A DNA stretch of 64,000 nt from Algoriphagus oliviformis (GTDB lineage: Bacteria > Bacteroidota > Bacteroidia > Cytophagales > Cyclobacteriaceae): assembly GCF_017254915.1 (NCBI RefSeq), contig NZ_JAFKCT010000007.1:241155-305154 (forward strand), in the 5' to 3' direction. Below are positions 45,267 through 55,399 of this stretch, one piece after another. Positions within the stretch are counted from its first letter, which is position 1. Each line of letters opens with the position of its first letter. A model generated the notes under the pieces. The model was not told the origin of the DNA, did no database searches, and worked only from the letters and a program-made list of their open reading frames with translations. Made by a program: the position numbers and the translations under genes.

Positions 45267-46103
45267 ATGCAGCACTTCGAGTCCAGCTATACCACTCCTG
45301 ACGGCAAAAAGCTTTTTCTCCAAGCTTGGATGCCGGATAGCCCCAAAGCCTCCATGCTGCTCGTCCACGGATTGGGGGAGCACAGCGGCCGGTACGCGGA
45401 TTTTGCTAAAAGTCTCTGCGGGGCAGGTGTGGCCGTTTTTACCTTTGACGGGCGAGGTCATGGAAAATCCGTCGCAGGAGATCCCGATGCCTTTTTCGAG
45501 TCGGCCGAAGACTACCTTCAGGATATCGAAGTGCTCTTTGGCAAAGCCAAAAACTACCTGCCCGGACTGCCGGCCTTTCTCTATGGCCACAGCATGGGTG
45601 GGGGATTGGTGGCTGCTTTTGTGCTCAAAAAGAAACCCGCAGCCCAAGGTGTGATCCTCAGCAGCCCGGCTATCCAAGAGGCGGAGGGTACCTCCAGACT
45701 GCTGATCGCCGTGTCGGATTTGATAAGTAAATACCTTCCTAAGCTGAAGGCGTTGAAGTTGGACATAGCCGGCATTTCCCGGATTCCCGAGGAGGTTGAA
45801 AAGTACAAAGCCGACCCATTGAATTGCCAGCAGAACATTCCTGCACGGACCGGTACCGAGCTTTACCATCAAATGAAGTATGTCCAACAGCACGCCGGGG
45901 AATTCAGCCTTCCCCTGCTGATCCTGCATGGTACGGCCGACCGCCTGACCAATCCCAAAGGCTCGGAACTGCTGTTTTCGGGAGCAAAGTCCTCGGACAA
46001 GACTTTGGAGCTGTTTGAAGGCGGGTACCACGAGCTGATCCATGATCTCGAAGCGGAGCGGTATAGGGGCCTGATTTTGGATTGGATTCAAAGTAGGCTT
46101 TAG
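45267..46103 (+). CDS. Alpha/beta hydrolase, monoacylglycerol-lipase-like
   Basis: A 278-residue cytoplasmic protein starting MQHFESSYTTPDGKKLF; an upstream in-frame ATG at 45222 is poor. The oxyanion region is LLVHGLGEHSGRYADFA, the nucleophile Ser109 lies in YGHSMGGG, the acid in LHGTADRLT, and the His in GGYHELIHD. This is the Hydrolase_4/monoglyceride lipase pattern. The substrate may be a monoacylglycerol or lysophospholipid. It starts 58 bases after the 129-bp repeats. No operon partner is obvious. Confidence 0.88.
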   Translation: MQHFESSYTTPDGKKLFLQAWMPDSPKASMLLVHGLGEHSGRYADFAKSLCGAGVAVFTFDGRGHGKSVAGDPDAFFESAEDYLQDIEVLFGKAKNYLPGLPAFLYGHSMGGGLVAAFVLKKKPAAQGVILSSPAIQEAEGTSRLLIAVSDLISKYLPKLKALKLDIAGISRIPEEVEKYKADPLNCQQNIPARTGTELYHQMKYVQQHAGEFSLPLLILHGTADRLTNPKGSELLFSGAKSSDKTLELFEGGYHELIHDLEAERYRGLILDWIQSRL

Positions 46104-46238
46104 CGAGAGAAAGCTGGGGAAAGGTCGCCTGAAAAGCCAGAATCCGGTTTTTCTTTTGTTCGCTTGCCCCCTCGGGCTTACCTTTAGACGCTGGACTTTT
46201 TCCAGTTGCCTAAAAACCCATCTTAGATTTTCTTTCCC

Positions 46239-47672
46239 ATGAGTAAAAAGACCCTAGGGCTGCTTTTTGCAGCCTTTGTAGTTTCGCTTGGGCTCCGCGC
46301 CCAAAACACCCTTCACCCCACTTCCCAAGACTATCAGTATCCCACCGAGCCGGAAGTCCTGGCTAAGCTCGAGCAGTGGCGTGACCAGAAGTTTGGCATC
46401 CTCATCCATTGGGGCGTCTATGCTGTGCCGGGCATCGTGGAGTCTTGGAGCATCAACAACGAGGACTGGATTCGCCGCAAGGACACCACGCAGACCTACA
46501 CGGACTACAAAAAGTGGTACTTTGGGCTGAAGGACGAGTTCAACCCCCAAGGATTCGATCCCGAGCAGTGGGCCGATGCCGCCGCCAAAGCAGGCATGAA
46601 GTACGTGGTCTTTACCACCAAGCACCATGACGGGTTCAACATGTTTGACACCCAGTACACCGACTACAAGATCACCGATGGCCCATTCAAAAATCACCCG
46701 AAAGCGGATGTGGCCAAGCATGTATTCGAGGCTTTCCGTGCCAAAGACATGATGATCGGAGCCTACTACTCCAAGCCGGACTGGCATTCCCAGTACTTCT
46801 GGTGGGACTACTACGCCACTCCAGACCGCAACGTGAACTACGATATTCGCAAAAATCCTTGGAGATGGAATCAGTTTAAGGAATTCACCTACAACCAGCT
46901 CAATGAAATCACCACTCGCTACGGGGACATCGACATCCTCTGGCTGGACGGGGGCTGGGTAAGGCCCAAGTCCACCGTCAACGAGGAAGTGCTGAGTTGG
47001 GGAGCGCCGATCCCGGACTTTGACCAGGAGATCAACATGCCGCGCATCGCTGAGATGGCCCGCAAAAACCAGGAGGGCATCCTGATCGTGGACCGTACGG
47101 TACACGGACCTTACGAAAACTACCGTACGCCAGAGCAGGGCATCCCCGCGACCATGTCCGCAGATCCTTGGGAGAGCTGCATCACGCTGGGTGGTGCCTG
47201 GGGCTATGTGCCCAATGACAAATTCAAACCTTCCCGCAAAGTGATCCACCTGCTGGTGGAAATCGTGGCCAAAGGCGGCAACCTGCTTTTGGGAGTCGGG
47301 CCGACGGCGGACGGGCAGTTTTTGCCGGAGCAGGTGTCTAGACTGGAGGAGATCGGCAAGTGGCTGGAAGTAAACGGAGCCGGAATCTATAATACCCGCG
47401 CGATCGAAAACTTCCAGGACGGCAAGCTCTATTTCACCCAAGGCAAAGAAAAAGAGCTGTACGCGATTCTTCCTTTGGAAGAGGGAGAAGAGCTGGGCGA
47501 GACCATCTCTTGGACGGTCAATGCGCCAAGCAAAGGGGCCAAGATCCAAGTGTTGGGCGAAAAAGGAAACCTCAAATGGAAGACCGAAGGCGGCAAGACT
47601 GTGGTGACTTTGCCAAAAAGCCTGCGCCAAAAGCTGGCTGATTCACCGGCCATTGTCCTTCAATACGAGTAA
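46239..47672 (+). CDS. Alpha-L-fucosidase, glycoside hydrolase family 29
   Basis: A 477-residue secreted enzyme (signal peptide about 1-21, ending LRAQ). KFGILIHWGVYAVPG, FTTKHHDGFNMFDT and YYSKPDWH are family signatures. The nucleophile is D237 in DILWLDGGW. The C-terminal region (about 370-477) is a small beta-sandwich. It should remove alpha-linked fucose from glycans such as xyloglucan, fucoidan fragments or host glycans; linkage is unknown. It is followed by a repeat block containing a terminator at 47846. Confidence 0.95.
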   Translation: MSKKTLGLLFAAFVVSLGLRAQNTLHPTSQDYQYPTEPEVLAKLEQWRDQKFGILIHWGVYAVPGIVESWSINNEDWIRRKDTTQTYTDYKKWYFGLKDEFNPQGFDPEQWADAAAKAGMKYVVFTTKHHDGFNMFDTQYTDYKITDGPFKNHPKADVAKHVFEAFRAKDMMIGAYYSKPDWHSQYFWWDYYATPDRNVNYDIRKNPWRWNQFKEFTYNQLNEITTRYGDIDILWLDGGWVRPKSTVNEEVLSWGAPIPDFDQEINMPRIAEMARKNQEGILIVDRTVHGPYENYRTPEQGIPATMSADPWESCITLGGAWGYVPNDKFKPSRKVIHLLVEIVAKGGNLLLGVGPTADGQFLPEQVSRLEEIGKWLEVNGAGIYNTRAIENFQDGKLYFTQGKEKELYAILPLEEGEELGETISWTVNAPSKGAKIQVLGEKGNLKWKTEGGKTVVTLPKSLRQKLADSPAIVLQYE

Positions 47673-47724
47673 GTGGATTTTTGATTTTCGAAGTACGATT
47701 GACGAGGCTCCCGCTCTTCCCGCT

Positions 47725-48040
47725 CTTCGGAATTTGCAATTCCGAAGTACTATCGTAGGATCTCCGATCCGTACAAAAAGGTTTTTTGGAAGACGGATTT
47801 GAAATCCTACATGTTCGCCTCGGGATTGCAAATCCCGAGGAACCGAAAGCCACAGATGCACAGATTTGATCTGCGCATCTGTGGCTTTTTTGCCTAGGAA
47901 CCCGCTCTTCGGAATTGCAATTCCGAAGTCGTAGCGTAGGATCTGTGATCCGAACAAACAGGTTTTCGAAGATGGATTGCAAATCCTGCGTGATCATCTC
48001 GGAATTGCAAATCCCGAGGAACCGAAATCCCGAGGAACCG
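47725..48040. repeat. Two palindromic repeat units flanking a terminator
   Basis: Unit 1 (47725-47845) and unit 2 (from 47907) each start with CTTCGGAATT...AATTCCGAAG; the second is a perfect 22-bp palindrome at 47907-47928. Each continues with GTAGGATCT, GATCCG, a GATTTGAAATCCT-like arm, and ends with a CGGGATTGCAAATCCCG-type palindrome (47818-47840 and 47996-48018, the latter slightly imperfect). The offset is 182 bases. The pattern is that of Bacteroidota REP-like intergenic repeats. Confidence 0.8.
47846..47891 (+). terminator. Strong terminator after the fucosidase, inside the repeat block
   Basis: AAAGCCACAGATGC pairs with GCATCTGTGGCTTT around ACAGATTTGATCTGC and is followed by a T run. 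It is nearly the same hairpin as the one at 30128-30174, including the loop sequence. Confidence 0.85.
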
Positions 48041-48093
48041 ACTAATGACGACCAGCGCTAGCTTGGCAATTTTTAAATTTTCCAATTTTCCAA

Positions 48094-50385
48094 TCAGAAA
48101 GGGTACCCAATGGCGAAGTTGAAGATCAGGTTTTCCCGTCTCCAGGTCTTGCTGCCGATATCGAAGCTGTTGCCCCAGCGGTCTCCCTCCGGCAGGTAAG
48201 GCACGCGGACCGGGGTGGCCAGGTCAAACCGGATCACGAAATACTGGATGTCTATCCTAAGACCCAGCCCCGTGCCCACGGCGAGCTCTTTCCACCAGCT
48301 GGAACTGAACTTGCCTCCGGGGAGGGCCTCGTTTTCGTTTTGCAGCCAGATATTGCCCGCGTCCATGAAGAGCGCCCCCTTCAGGAAGGACACGATGGGG
48401 AAGCGGTATTCGATATTTCCCTCCATCCGTATGTCCCCGGTCTGGTCAAAGTAGGAATTGTTGTCACTCACCGGCGGACGGTAGCTGCCCGGGCCGATGG
48501 AGCGGATGCGAAAAGCCCTTACACTGTGCGGCCCACCGGAGAAAAACTGCTTGGAGTAGGGGAGCGAAAGGCTGCGGTTGAAGGGAAGGCCCCAGCCCGC
48601 ATAGAGTCGGGTGGCGATGGTCTGCTCCCTGGACAGGTTGAGGTGGTATCTCAGATCCAGATCCAGCTTGCCGTATTGGGCATATTCCAGTCCGAGGATC
48701 TTGCCGTCACTCTCGCCAAAGAGGTTCTCCAGTCCATTGGCCAAGTTGCCCGCGAAGTCCAGCCCGAGGCCGAGGAAGTAGCCGTGGGTGCGGTAGCGGT
48801 CGTTGAGTTTGTTGTAGCTAAAGACGTAGTTGATTCCCAGGATGAAGTTTTGCTCGAAGCTTTTCCTCAGGAAGGGGTTGCTGTCCAGGATCTCTTCAAA
48901 CTCGGGAGTGGTGTAGGTAAGGTTGACCAGGTTGATATTGATCGGGGTGAATTCATGGAAGGCGTATCGGTTGGCATTCCAGAGGTAGCCAAAACTTGTG
49001 AAGAAAGAATTCAGGCGATAGAGTCCTCCTCGGGCGAGGTATTCGGTACCCAGGCTGATTTTGGTTTTGGGCACGGAATAGCTGAAACGCTCCCGCACGG
49101 GCACAAAAAAGATGATGCGCGGAAAGATCAGGTCACCCTGCAAGCCCAGCTCCAGGGAGTGAAGCTTGTCCTGATTGCCGGAGGCCACCTGAAATTCATA
49201 CCCGGCTCTGGCCGTGATGTTGATCATTTCCCCGCCTTGGAAGAGGTTTCTGTTTCGGTAGGCAAGTCCGAGCGTGGGTCCCGCAAAGGAGTTGGATTTG
49301 GACACCCCGAGGAGCTCTGCCCGCAGGGATCGCTTGGTCATCGGCGAGAGGTGAAACTCTGCGCTCAGATGACCGGTGGAGTCGAAGATCTTCAGGTCTT
49401 CATACCGCAGGTTGACGAATTTATAGTTGCCGATGTTGCTGAGTCGATTGCTGCTGAGTCGGGACTTCTGGGGGTCGTAGCGCTCTTCGGTGCCGATGAG
49501 GATGTATTGGTCCAGCAGATCCTCCTTGAAGGTGGTGCCCTCTTGGATGTAAAACTTCTCGTTGTAGACCACGGTGTCTGCCTCGGTCTCGTCCTCCTCG
49601 ATGGAGTAGTTGGGAAAGACCTTGATGCTGTCGACCACGTAGGGGACTTTGCCGGACTGGGGTACGGCGTTTTTCATCCGCAGGTAGAGCCGGAAGTTGC
49701 GCAGGGAATCGGTGTCGTTGGTGTCGGCTTCGAAGATGAGGTAGTCGGCGTTGAAGTTGTAGTAGCCTTTGAGCTTCACCAGAGAGTCGATGCGGGAGCG
49801 CTCCTGCTTCAGGCGATCCAGATCGAAGCGGTCGCCTTTTTTGAGCTTGGGTTTTTCCTGGGAAAATACGATCTCCCGACTGATCTGGGAGGAGTCCCGC
49901 TCGATGATCAGCGTGTCCATGCGGTAAGGTTCGCCAACTTTCGCCGTGTAGGTGACGCCGGCAAACTTGTTTTTTCTAAAAACCTCAGAGGTCGCCGTCC
50001 CATAGAAAAAGCCGCGGTTTTCCAGCCGGTTGAGGATCAGTTCCTCGGTGCGGGAAGTGTTGACCTGCTTGAAATAGACGGGTTCTTCTCCCCACTTTTT
50101 GTTGATGAAGCGGGGGATAAAACCTGCCGAATCCCCGCGGGTCTTGTAGTGAGCCCAAAGCCCGACGTACATGCCGAGGAATTTCCCGTTGGGCTCGGGC
50201 CGAAGCAGGCCCTCCAGCTCGGCGTTCAGCTTCTTTTTGCCATCCACCTTGCCGCTATAGGCGACTTCCAGCTCGGCGCCGGTGTAGAGAAACTCGTCCT
50301 CGGGGATGTACTTTTTCACGCTGCATCCCACCAGGATCAGCATCAGCAGGACTGCCGTCGCCAGGCTATTGGTCAGGATCTTCAT
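48094..50385 (-). CDS. tamL: TamL-type outer-membrane assembly lipoprotein (Omp85/TamA family)
   Basis: A 763-residue protein. MKILTNSLATAVLLMLILVGC ends in a lipobox, so unlike proteobacterial TamA it is lipidated. POTRA-like repeats fill the first half (RFDLDRLKQERSRIDSLVKL; YKFVNLRYEDLKIFDS), and the C-terminal half is the 16-strand Omp85 barrel (YSKQFFSGGPHSVRAFRIRS, the conserved G-G-x-x-V-R-G/A-type loop; end WRRENLIFNFAIGYPF). It overlaps the tamB gene by 20 bases downstream of it, the usual Bacteroidota arrangement. Likely role: envelope assembly or lipid transport with TamB. Confidence 0.93.
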   Translation of the reverse strand: MKILTNSLATAVLLMLILVGCSVKKYIPEDEFLYTGAELEVAYSGKVDGKKKLNAELEGLLRPEPNGKFLGMYVGLWAHYKTRGDSAGFIPRFINKKWGEEPVYFKQVNTSRTEELILNRLENRGFFYGTATSEVFRKNKFAGVTYTAKVGEPYRMDTLIIERDSSQISREIVFSQEKPKLKKGDRFDLDRLKQERSRIDSLVKLKGYYNFNADYLIFEADTNDTDSLRNFRLYLRMKNAVPQSGKVPYVVDSIKVFPNYSIEEDETEADTVVYNEKFYIQEGTTFKEDLLDQYILIGTEERYDPQKSRLSSNRLSNIGNYKFVNLRYEDLKIFDSTGHLSAEFHLSPMTKRSLRAELLGVSKSNSFAGPTLGLAYRNRNLFQGGEMINITARAGYEFQVASGNQDKLHSLELGLQGDLIFPRIIFFVPVRERFSYSVPKTKISLGTEYLARGGLYRLNSFFTSFGYLWNANRYAFHEFTPININLVNLTYTTPEFEEILDSNPFLRKSFEQNFILGINYVFSYNKLNDRYRTHGYFLGLGLDFAGNLANGLENLFGESDGKILGLEYAQYGKLDLDLRYHLNLSREQTIATRLYAGWGLPFNRSLSLPYSKQFFSGGPHSVRAFRIRSIGPGSYRPPVSDNNSYFDQTGDIRMEGNIEYRFPIVSFLKGALFMDAGNIWLQNENEALPGGKFSSSWWKELAVGTGLGLRIDIQYFVIRFDLATPVRVPYLPEGDRWGNSFDIGSKTWRRENLIFNFAIGYPF

Positions 50386-53300
50386 TCTTTCTGTTCGTTT
50401 TTTTTGCGGCTTTTTTGCGTTTCCGCTTTTCTTTTTTGGTCAGCACCTCCTCTTCCTCCTCCTTGACGGGAGGCCGCCAGAGCTCGGAAAATTCGTTAAA
50501 CTCCCGGTTGAGGATCAATCCTATCCCGGTCACAAAGAGCTGCCCGTCGATGATGGACTCGAACTGGTTTTTGCGGAAAACGCGGATTCTCCATCGCCCG
50601 TCCTCGGTGAGGAGGTATTCGAAGCTGATGTTGGCCAGGAGGGCGTTGGCCTCCTGCTCTTGGCTTTGGGAGGAATTCCCTTCCAGCCCCACTTGGCTGC
50701 CCACCTCCACGATGAGGCGGTCGTCGAATAGGCGCTGCTGGGCGTTGATATTGAGGTCGGTACGGTTTTGCGCGGAGCCGCTCTGGTAGTCTTGGTAGCT
50801 GTCCACATCAAAGCCCACCGAGAAGCCGCTGTTTTCTCCAAAGATCTTGCTGGAAAGCGCGTTCATCTGGCTGGAAAGGAGCTGGCTGGCACTGTTGCGC
50901 GCGATGGCTTCGGCCCCGCCGCTGGAGCCGTCGCTTCCGGTGGATGGAAAGAAGCGGTCTAAGACCAAAAGGGAAAAAACCTGCTTGTTCAACTCATCCT
51001 CCTGTCCATTCACCTGCAACACGCGGGAGTAGACATTTCCCCCAAAAGCCCCGCGCTCGCTCTCGGGCATGTCCAGCGCAAAGGTAATCTCGGGTCTGAG
51101 CAGCTCTCCTTTTACGTTGAGATAGACCAGAAAGCTCAGCCGCTGCTGATACTGGCTGATGGTTTCGCTGTCGGAGCCGGAAAGCTGCGAGGACATCAGG
51201 TCTGCGGCGCTGGTTTCCACCGCATAGATCGCCCGTAGGTCCAGCGTGGCATCCATGGGATCGCCGTTCCAGGTGATGCGGCTGCCGGGATTGATGTCAA
51301 ATTTCTTGCTGATCAGGTTGTAGAGTGACATTTCATAGAAGCCGCCGTTGACCTCATAAGCACCGGTGAGGGTGATGCGGCCGTTGGGGTTGATGTCCAT
51401 GCGGAGCTCCGATTCCCCGGCAATGGTGAGGTTGTCGCCGGTGGAGGGGTCGATCACGACCTTGAAGTTCGCCTCCGGGTCAACCGCCAGCGCGGCATGG
51501 ATCTCATACCCGGCAAAGGAGCTCGTGGTCTCGTCCAGAGGACGGGTCAGGATATCGTTGGGGTCGGATCGGTTGACAAAGTTTACCACGCCTTCCCGCT
51601 CCACCAGATCCAGCTCCGACTCGGGAATGATCACGGTGAGGTCGGTATTGTCCCGCACACGGAGGTTCGCCCGTACGATGGGAAGAGCCAGGTCACCCTG
51701 TATGCTGACGTCCGCGTCCAAGGAGGCTTTGCCAAAGACCAGTTCGTTTTCCTCATTGGTGGAGTTGATCGCCAGGAAATTTTCCGCATCCAGCTGCAGG
51801 TCAAAGGACGGGTTGGTCAAGTCCTCGGTGTACACCGTTCCGTCCACGGCAAAGGTGTTTCCATCTCCATCCCTGATCGTAAACTGGTCTAAATAGACCC
51901 CGTCGTTGTCCACGCGAAGAGTCTCATCCGAAAGGACATACTTGGTGCTGAGCTGGGTGGGGACAAAAGAAGCTTCGTTAAACTGGAACTCGCCTTCATA
52001 GATTGGGGCGGTGGTGGTACCGCCGACGCTTACTTTTCCACTCAAGTAGCCCTGTCCATCCGTGAGCTGGCCTTGGGAAAGGGAGGCGATTTTTTCAAGG
52101 TCGATTCTCCGAAGGTCCAGATCCAAGTCGATGTTTGCTCCTGCCTCATCCGCGACAAAGCTTCCTTCCAGTCCCAGATCCACGCCCCGATCCTGGAGGG
52201 TAAGGGCAAGCACGTAGTTGCCGAGGCTTTTTGCGGTGGCTTCCAGGTCCAGCGTCCCCAGCGGCGTGGCCATCACGACCAGTTCGTTGATGGTGAGTTT
52301 TCCCATCAGGCCGGTAGCTCCAAAGGGATTCTCCACGACCAGTTCGCCCCGGAGCGCTCCAGCCGCCAAGCTGTCGCTGGGGTTCAGCATTTCCGTGAAG
52401 GTTTCCATTCGGAAGTCGTTGAATTCGACCGCGATGTTTTTTTCCGTAAAGCCGGGGATGTCGTTTTCGATGACGAGGCTTTGGCCCTGTTTGCTGAGCT
52501 CGAAGTCGCGGAACTGCAGGTTGCCTGTGGAGTAGGTCACGCTGTTGTCCGAAGGGATGTCCCAAGCTTCGCCGTTCAACTTCAGGTTTTCCGGGGAAAT
52601 ATGGATCTGCGTGGAGTCGCCCGATATGCCGATCTCAAATGGAATCTGCGCAAGCACTTCGTCCTGGTAATGGGTGATGAAGTCCAGCTTCAGGAGGGAA
52701 TTGTCCAGTATGCCGGTGAGCTCCGTCTTTTGCATCGCCACGGGACCGGTGGTCAGGCCCTGGAATCCCATCGCCAGATCCAGTTCATTTCGGTCGCCGT
52801 TGATCTGCACATGCAGCTCGTCGATCTCCGTACCGCCGTAGTTGAGGTAGGGGAAGTCGATCGCAGCGACTAGGGAGTCGCTCGCCTGGACAAAGTCCAC
52901 CTTGACCCGTGCGCTGTCAAAGCTTTCCAAGCCAGTCAGCAGCACGTCGGTGAGAATGGGATCCGGTGCGATGCGCAGGTCGATATTCATCCGCAGGGAG
53001 TCGCCCTGGTAGTTGCGCTGGGCGGTGGAGTCCAGGTAGTGGGTGAAAAGGTCAGAAAGAGCCGTCTGTAGCGCTGCCGTCGAGGAGTTGGAGCGGAGGT
53101 AGCCGTTGATGATCTTGCTGTCTATGTCCAGGCTGGTACTGTCCGGCCTGAGATGGGCGGCGAGGTCCAGCGTGCCGGTTTGGTAGTTCCGGTCTTTGAA
53201 AAAGACGTTGCCGTCGCCCAAATGGGCGCTGAGGTCAAATGCCTCTGGATTTCCCTCAAAGTTGGCCTGGAGCTTAAGTTTTGCCCGGCTATTTTCCCCA

Positions 53301-55399
53301 GTCAGGCCCAGCTCGCGAAAGTCCGCTCCCTCCAAGTTGAGGTTGAGGTCTATTTTCGACTTGGCCGAGTCCAAGTCCAGCTGGGTCAGCAGGTCAAAAT
53401 CTATGAATTCCTCCTTGATCCAGAGGTGCACGTCGCCGGCACCATTGACCAGTTTTCCCTCCAGGTTCAGCCCGCTGTAGTCTCCCCCATAGAGGCGCAG
53501 CCGCTCAAAGGAAGAACTCAGCTCCGCATTGAGAGAGTAGATATCCGTCCCCGCGCCGGAGGCTTTGATCCGGAAGCTGGCCGTGTCGAGCTCGGGCATT
53601 TGCAGCAGCGTACCCAGCTGCAGCGCCTTTACCTCCAAATCGGCATCGAAGGCCAGGGTTTGTTGGTTTTGGAAAGCTCCCTTCAGGGCGATGTTTCCCA
53701 AGCTGGTCTCCAGATCCAGCTCGGCCAAGAGTTCATCCAGGGCCCCTTCGACGCTGGATTGGAGGCTCAGTGTCTCTGGCAGCTGTATGCCCAAGGCTTT
53801 TTCATCCACAAAGCGGGTCAGGTCGGCGCGGGTGGACGCCATTCGGATCTCCGGCAAATCCATCCGGAGCTGCTCCATGTCCATGGGGTATCGTACTGTC
53901 CCCTCAGCCTGTAGCCTAGTCTCCGACCAGGCAATGCCAAGCGAGGCTATGTCAAGATTCTCCAAATCGCCCTCCAACTCGGCATCCAGCAGAATGGGGG
54001 CTTTGGCAAGTTCGCGGATGAGGGTGTCCTGAGCGAGCTCTGGGGAGAAAAAGTACGCATCCCGCACATCCAGGCGGGTGTCGGCTATCTCAAGCTCGAT
54101 CTGGCTTCTTTCAGGAGCGCTGATTAGCTCCTTGATGGAGGCATAGTCGAGGCGGGTGCTGGCAGCAAGATAGGACCGGTTGGTTTCCAGGATCAGATCG
54201 TCAATCTCGATAGTTTCATCATCCAAAGCCAGGTCAAACTGAAACTGCGACAGCTCGAAGCCACTGCCCTCTACAAAGCGGAACTCCCGCAGCTCGGCGG
54301 CTACCTTGCGGTCTTCGAGCAGGATATCACCAGCATCCAGCGTCAGACCGGAGATGGAGATCAGCTCGGGATTAAACTGCCCCTTTTTCACCGCAACATC
54401 GGCCGTTTGGTAGGTGAGGTCTGTGGAGTCGATGCGGATCTGATCCGCTTCCACCACCCAGTCCGGCCAGGCAAAGGCCGCCGAATCCGCGCTCGGCTCC
54501 TCGACTGGTTCTGCTTTCTCCGAAAAATCCGAATAGCTCAGGCTGCTGCCCGCCAGGTGGATTTTTGCGAGGTGCACGATCTGGTCTTGGAGGCTGGCTT
54601 CGGGAAGCTCGACGATGAGCAGACCTATTTTCGCCAGCGCCTGCATGCGGTCTGGCTCGCTCTGGTAGTCCAGGTCTATGCCAGAGAGCAGCAGTTCGTC
54701 CAGCTCCACGCGGGGCAGGGGCGAGGTGCTGTCCTCTTCCTCGGAGGGAGGAAAAGGCTTGCTTTGATGGTAGTGGCCGGTGGTGTTTTTCAGTACGATC
54801 TGGTCGATGGAAAAGAAGAACTTTTCCAGGTCTATCTCCGAAATGTCCACATCGAGCACTCCCAGCCGCAGGGCGGCATCGATTCCCATCACTTCGTCGT
54901 CGTACACGAGGTCAAAGTCCCGGAAACTCGCCGGGGCGATGGAAATGGTGATGGGGTCGGAAGCGACGGTATCGACTGGAGCCGCCTGGGTGCTGTCCGA
55001 GGCAAAGGCTTCGAGGAGAAAGTCAAAGTTGAACTTGCCGCTGGACTCCGGACGGCTCACCCGGGCGGTGAGGCCTTGCCAGTCCAGTTTGGTGACGTGG
55101 ATGTCTCCGGTGGTGATCAGGGGCATGAGCGCCAGCCCGGCCTCGAGTTTTTGGGAATACAGGAGCGTGTCTTGGGCTTCGTCTTCTAGGTAAAGGTCTT
55201 CGAGGAAAATATTTCCCCCGAAGGTCACGAAGAGCCTGCCGATTTGGATCTCGGTTCCGGTTTTCTCCTTGACAAAAGAAACCGCCTTGCCGACGATGAT
55301 CTCCTGTCCCCAAGGGCTGCGGACAAAGAACACCCCGGCGATCAAGATCACCAAAACGACCCCGAGGATGATCCCCAGAACCTTGAAAAACTTAAACAA
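50366..55399 (-). CDS. tamB: TamB: translocation and assembly module / bridge-like lipid transfer protein
   Basis: A giant 1677-residue protein with one N-terminal membrane helix (VLGIILGVVLVILIAGVFFV) and then an almost continuous beta-rich body, typical of AsmA/TamB taco-like grooves. The last 400 residues form the conserved TamB domain (DUF490), for example NLTIAGESELRMDINPNGRI and GGFYEMSLYNLISKKFDINP. The tail is highly charged (KKEKRKRKKAAKK). It is expected to span the periplasm and work with TamL, encoded immediately downstream with a 20-base overlap. This is the longest gene of the window. Confidence 0.95.
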   Translation of the reverse strand: MFKFFKVLGIILGVVLVILIAGVFFVRSPWGQEIIVGKAVSFVKEKTGTEIQIGRLFVTFGGNIFLEDLYLEDEAQDTLLYSQKLEAGLALMPLITTGDIHVTKLDWQGLTARVSRPESSGKFNFDFLLEAFASDSTQAAPVDTVASDPITISIAPASFRDFDLVYDDEVMGIDAALRLGVLDVDISEIDLEKFFFSIDQIVLKNTTGHYHQSKPFPPSEEEDSTSPLPRVELDELLLSGIDLDYQSEPDRMQALAKIGLLIVELPEASLQDQIVHLAKIHLAGSSLSYSDFSEKAEPVEEPSADSAAFAWPDWVVEADQIRIDSTDLTYQTADVAVKKGQFNPELISISGLTLDAGDILLEDRKVAAELREFRFVEGSGFELSQFQFDLALDDETIEIDDLILETNRSYLAASTRLDYASIKELISAPERSQIELEIADTRLDVRDAYFFSPELAQDTLIRELAKAPILLDAELEGDLENLDIASLGIAWSETRLQAEGTVRYPMDMEQLRMDLPEIRMASTRADLTRFVDEKALGIQLPETLSLQSSVEGALDELLAELDLETSLGNIALKGAFQNQQTLAFDADLEVKALQLGTLLQMPELDTASFRIKASGAGTDIYSLNAELSSSFERLRLYGGDYSGLNLEGKLVNGAGDVHLWIKEEFIDFDLLTQLDLDSAKSKIDLNLNLEGADFRELGLTGENSRAKLKLQANFEGNPEAFDLSAHLGDGNVFFKDRNYQTGTLDLAAHLRPDSTSLDIDSKIINGYLRSNSSTAALQTALSDLFTHYLDSTAQRNYQGDSLRMNIDLRIAPDPILTDVLLTGLESFDSARVKVDFVQASDSLVAAIDFPYLNYGGTEIDELHVQINGDRNELDLAMGFQGLTTGPVAMQKTELTGILDNSLLKLDFITHYQDEVLAQIPFEIGISGDSTQIHISPENLKLNGEAWDIPSDNSVTYSTGNLQFRDFELSKQGQSLVIENDIPGFTEKNIAVEFNDFRMETFTEMLNPSDSLAAGALRGELVVENPFGATGLMGKLTINELVVMATPLGTLDLEATAKSLGNYVLALTLQDRGVDLGLEGSFVADEAGANIDLDLDLRRIDLEKIASLSQGQLTDGQGYLSGKVSVGGTTTAPIYEGEFQFNEASFVPTQLSTKYVLSDETLRVDNDGVYLDQFTIRDGDGNTFAVDGTVYTEDLTNPSFDLQLDAENFLAINSTNEENELVFGKASLDADVSIQGDLALPIVRANLRVRDNTDLTVIIPESELDLVEREGVVNFVNRSDPNDILTRPLDETTSSFAGYEIHAALAVDPEANFKVVIDPSTGDNLTIAGESELRMDINPNGRITLTGAYEVNGGFYEMSLYNLISKKFDINPGSRITWNGDPMDATLDLRAIYAVETSAADLMSSQLSGSDSETISQYQQRLSFLVYLNVKGELLRPEITFALDMPESERGAFGGNVYSRVLQVNGQEDELNKQVFSLLVLDRFFPSTGSDGSSGGAEAIARNSASQLLSSQMNALSSKIFGENSGFSVGFDVDSYQDYQSGSAQNRTDLNINAQQRLFDDRLIVEVGSQVGLEGNSSQSQEQEANALLANISFEYLLTEDGRWRIRVFRKNQFESIIDGQLFVTGIGLILNREFNEFSELWRPPVKEEEEEVLTKKEKRKRKKAAKKTNRKNEDPDQ

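Noticed and set aside
46254..47630. Long minus-strand frame opposite the fucosidase
   Set aside because: Antisense shadow; the plus strand has all GH29 motifs.
48340..50466. Very long plus-strand open frame opposite tamL
   Set aside because: It is a shadow of the minus-strand coding sequence in G/C-rich DNA; no domain or signal is visible, while the minus strand has clear POTRA and Omp85 features.
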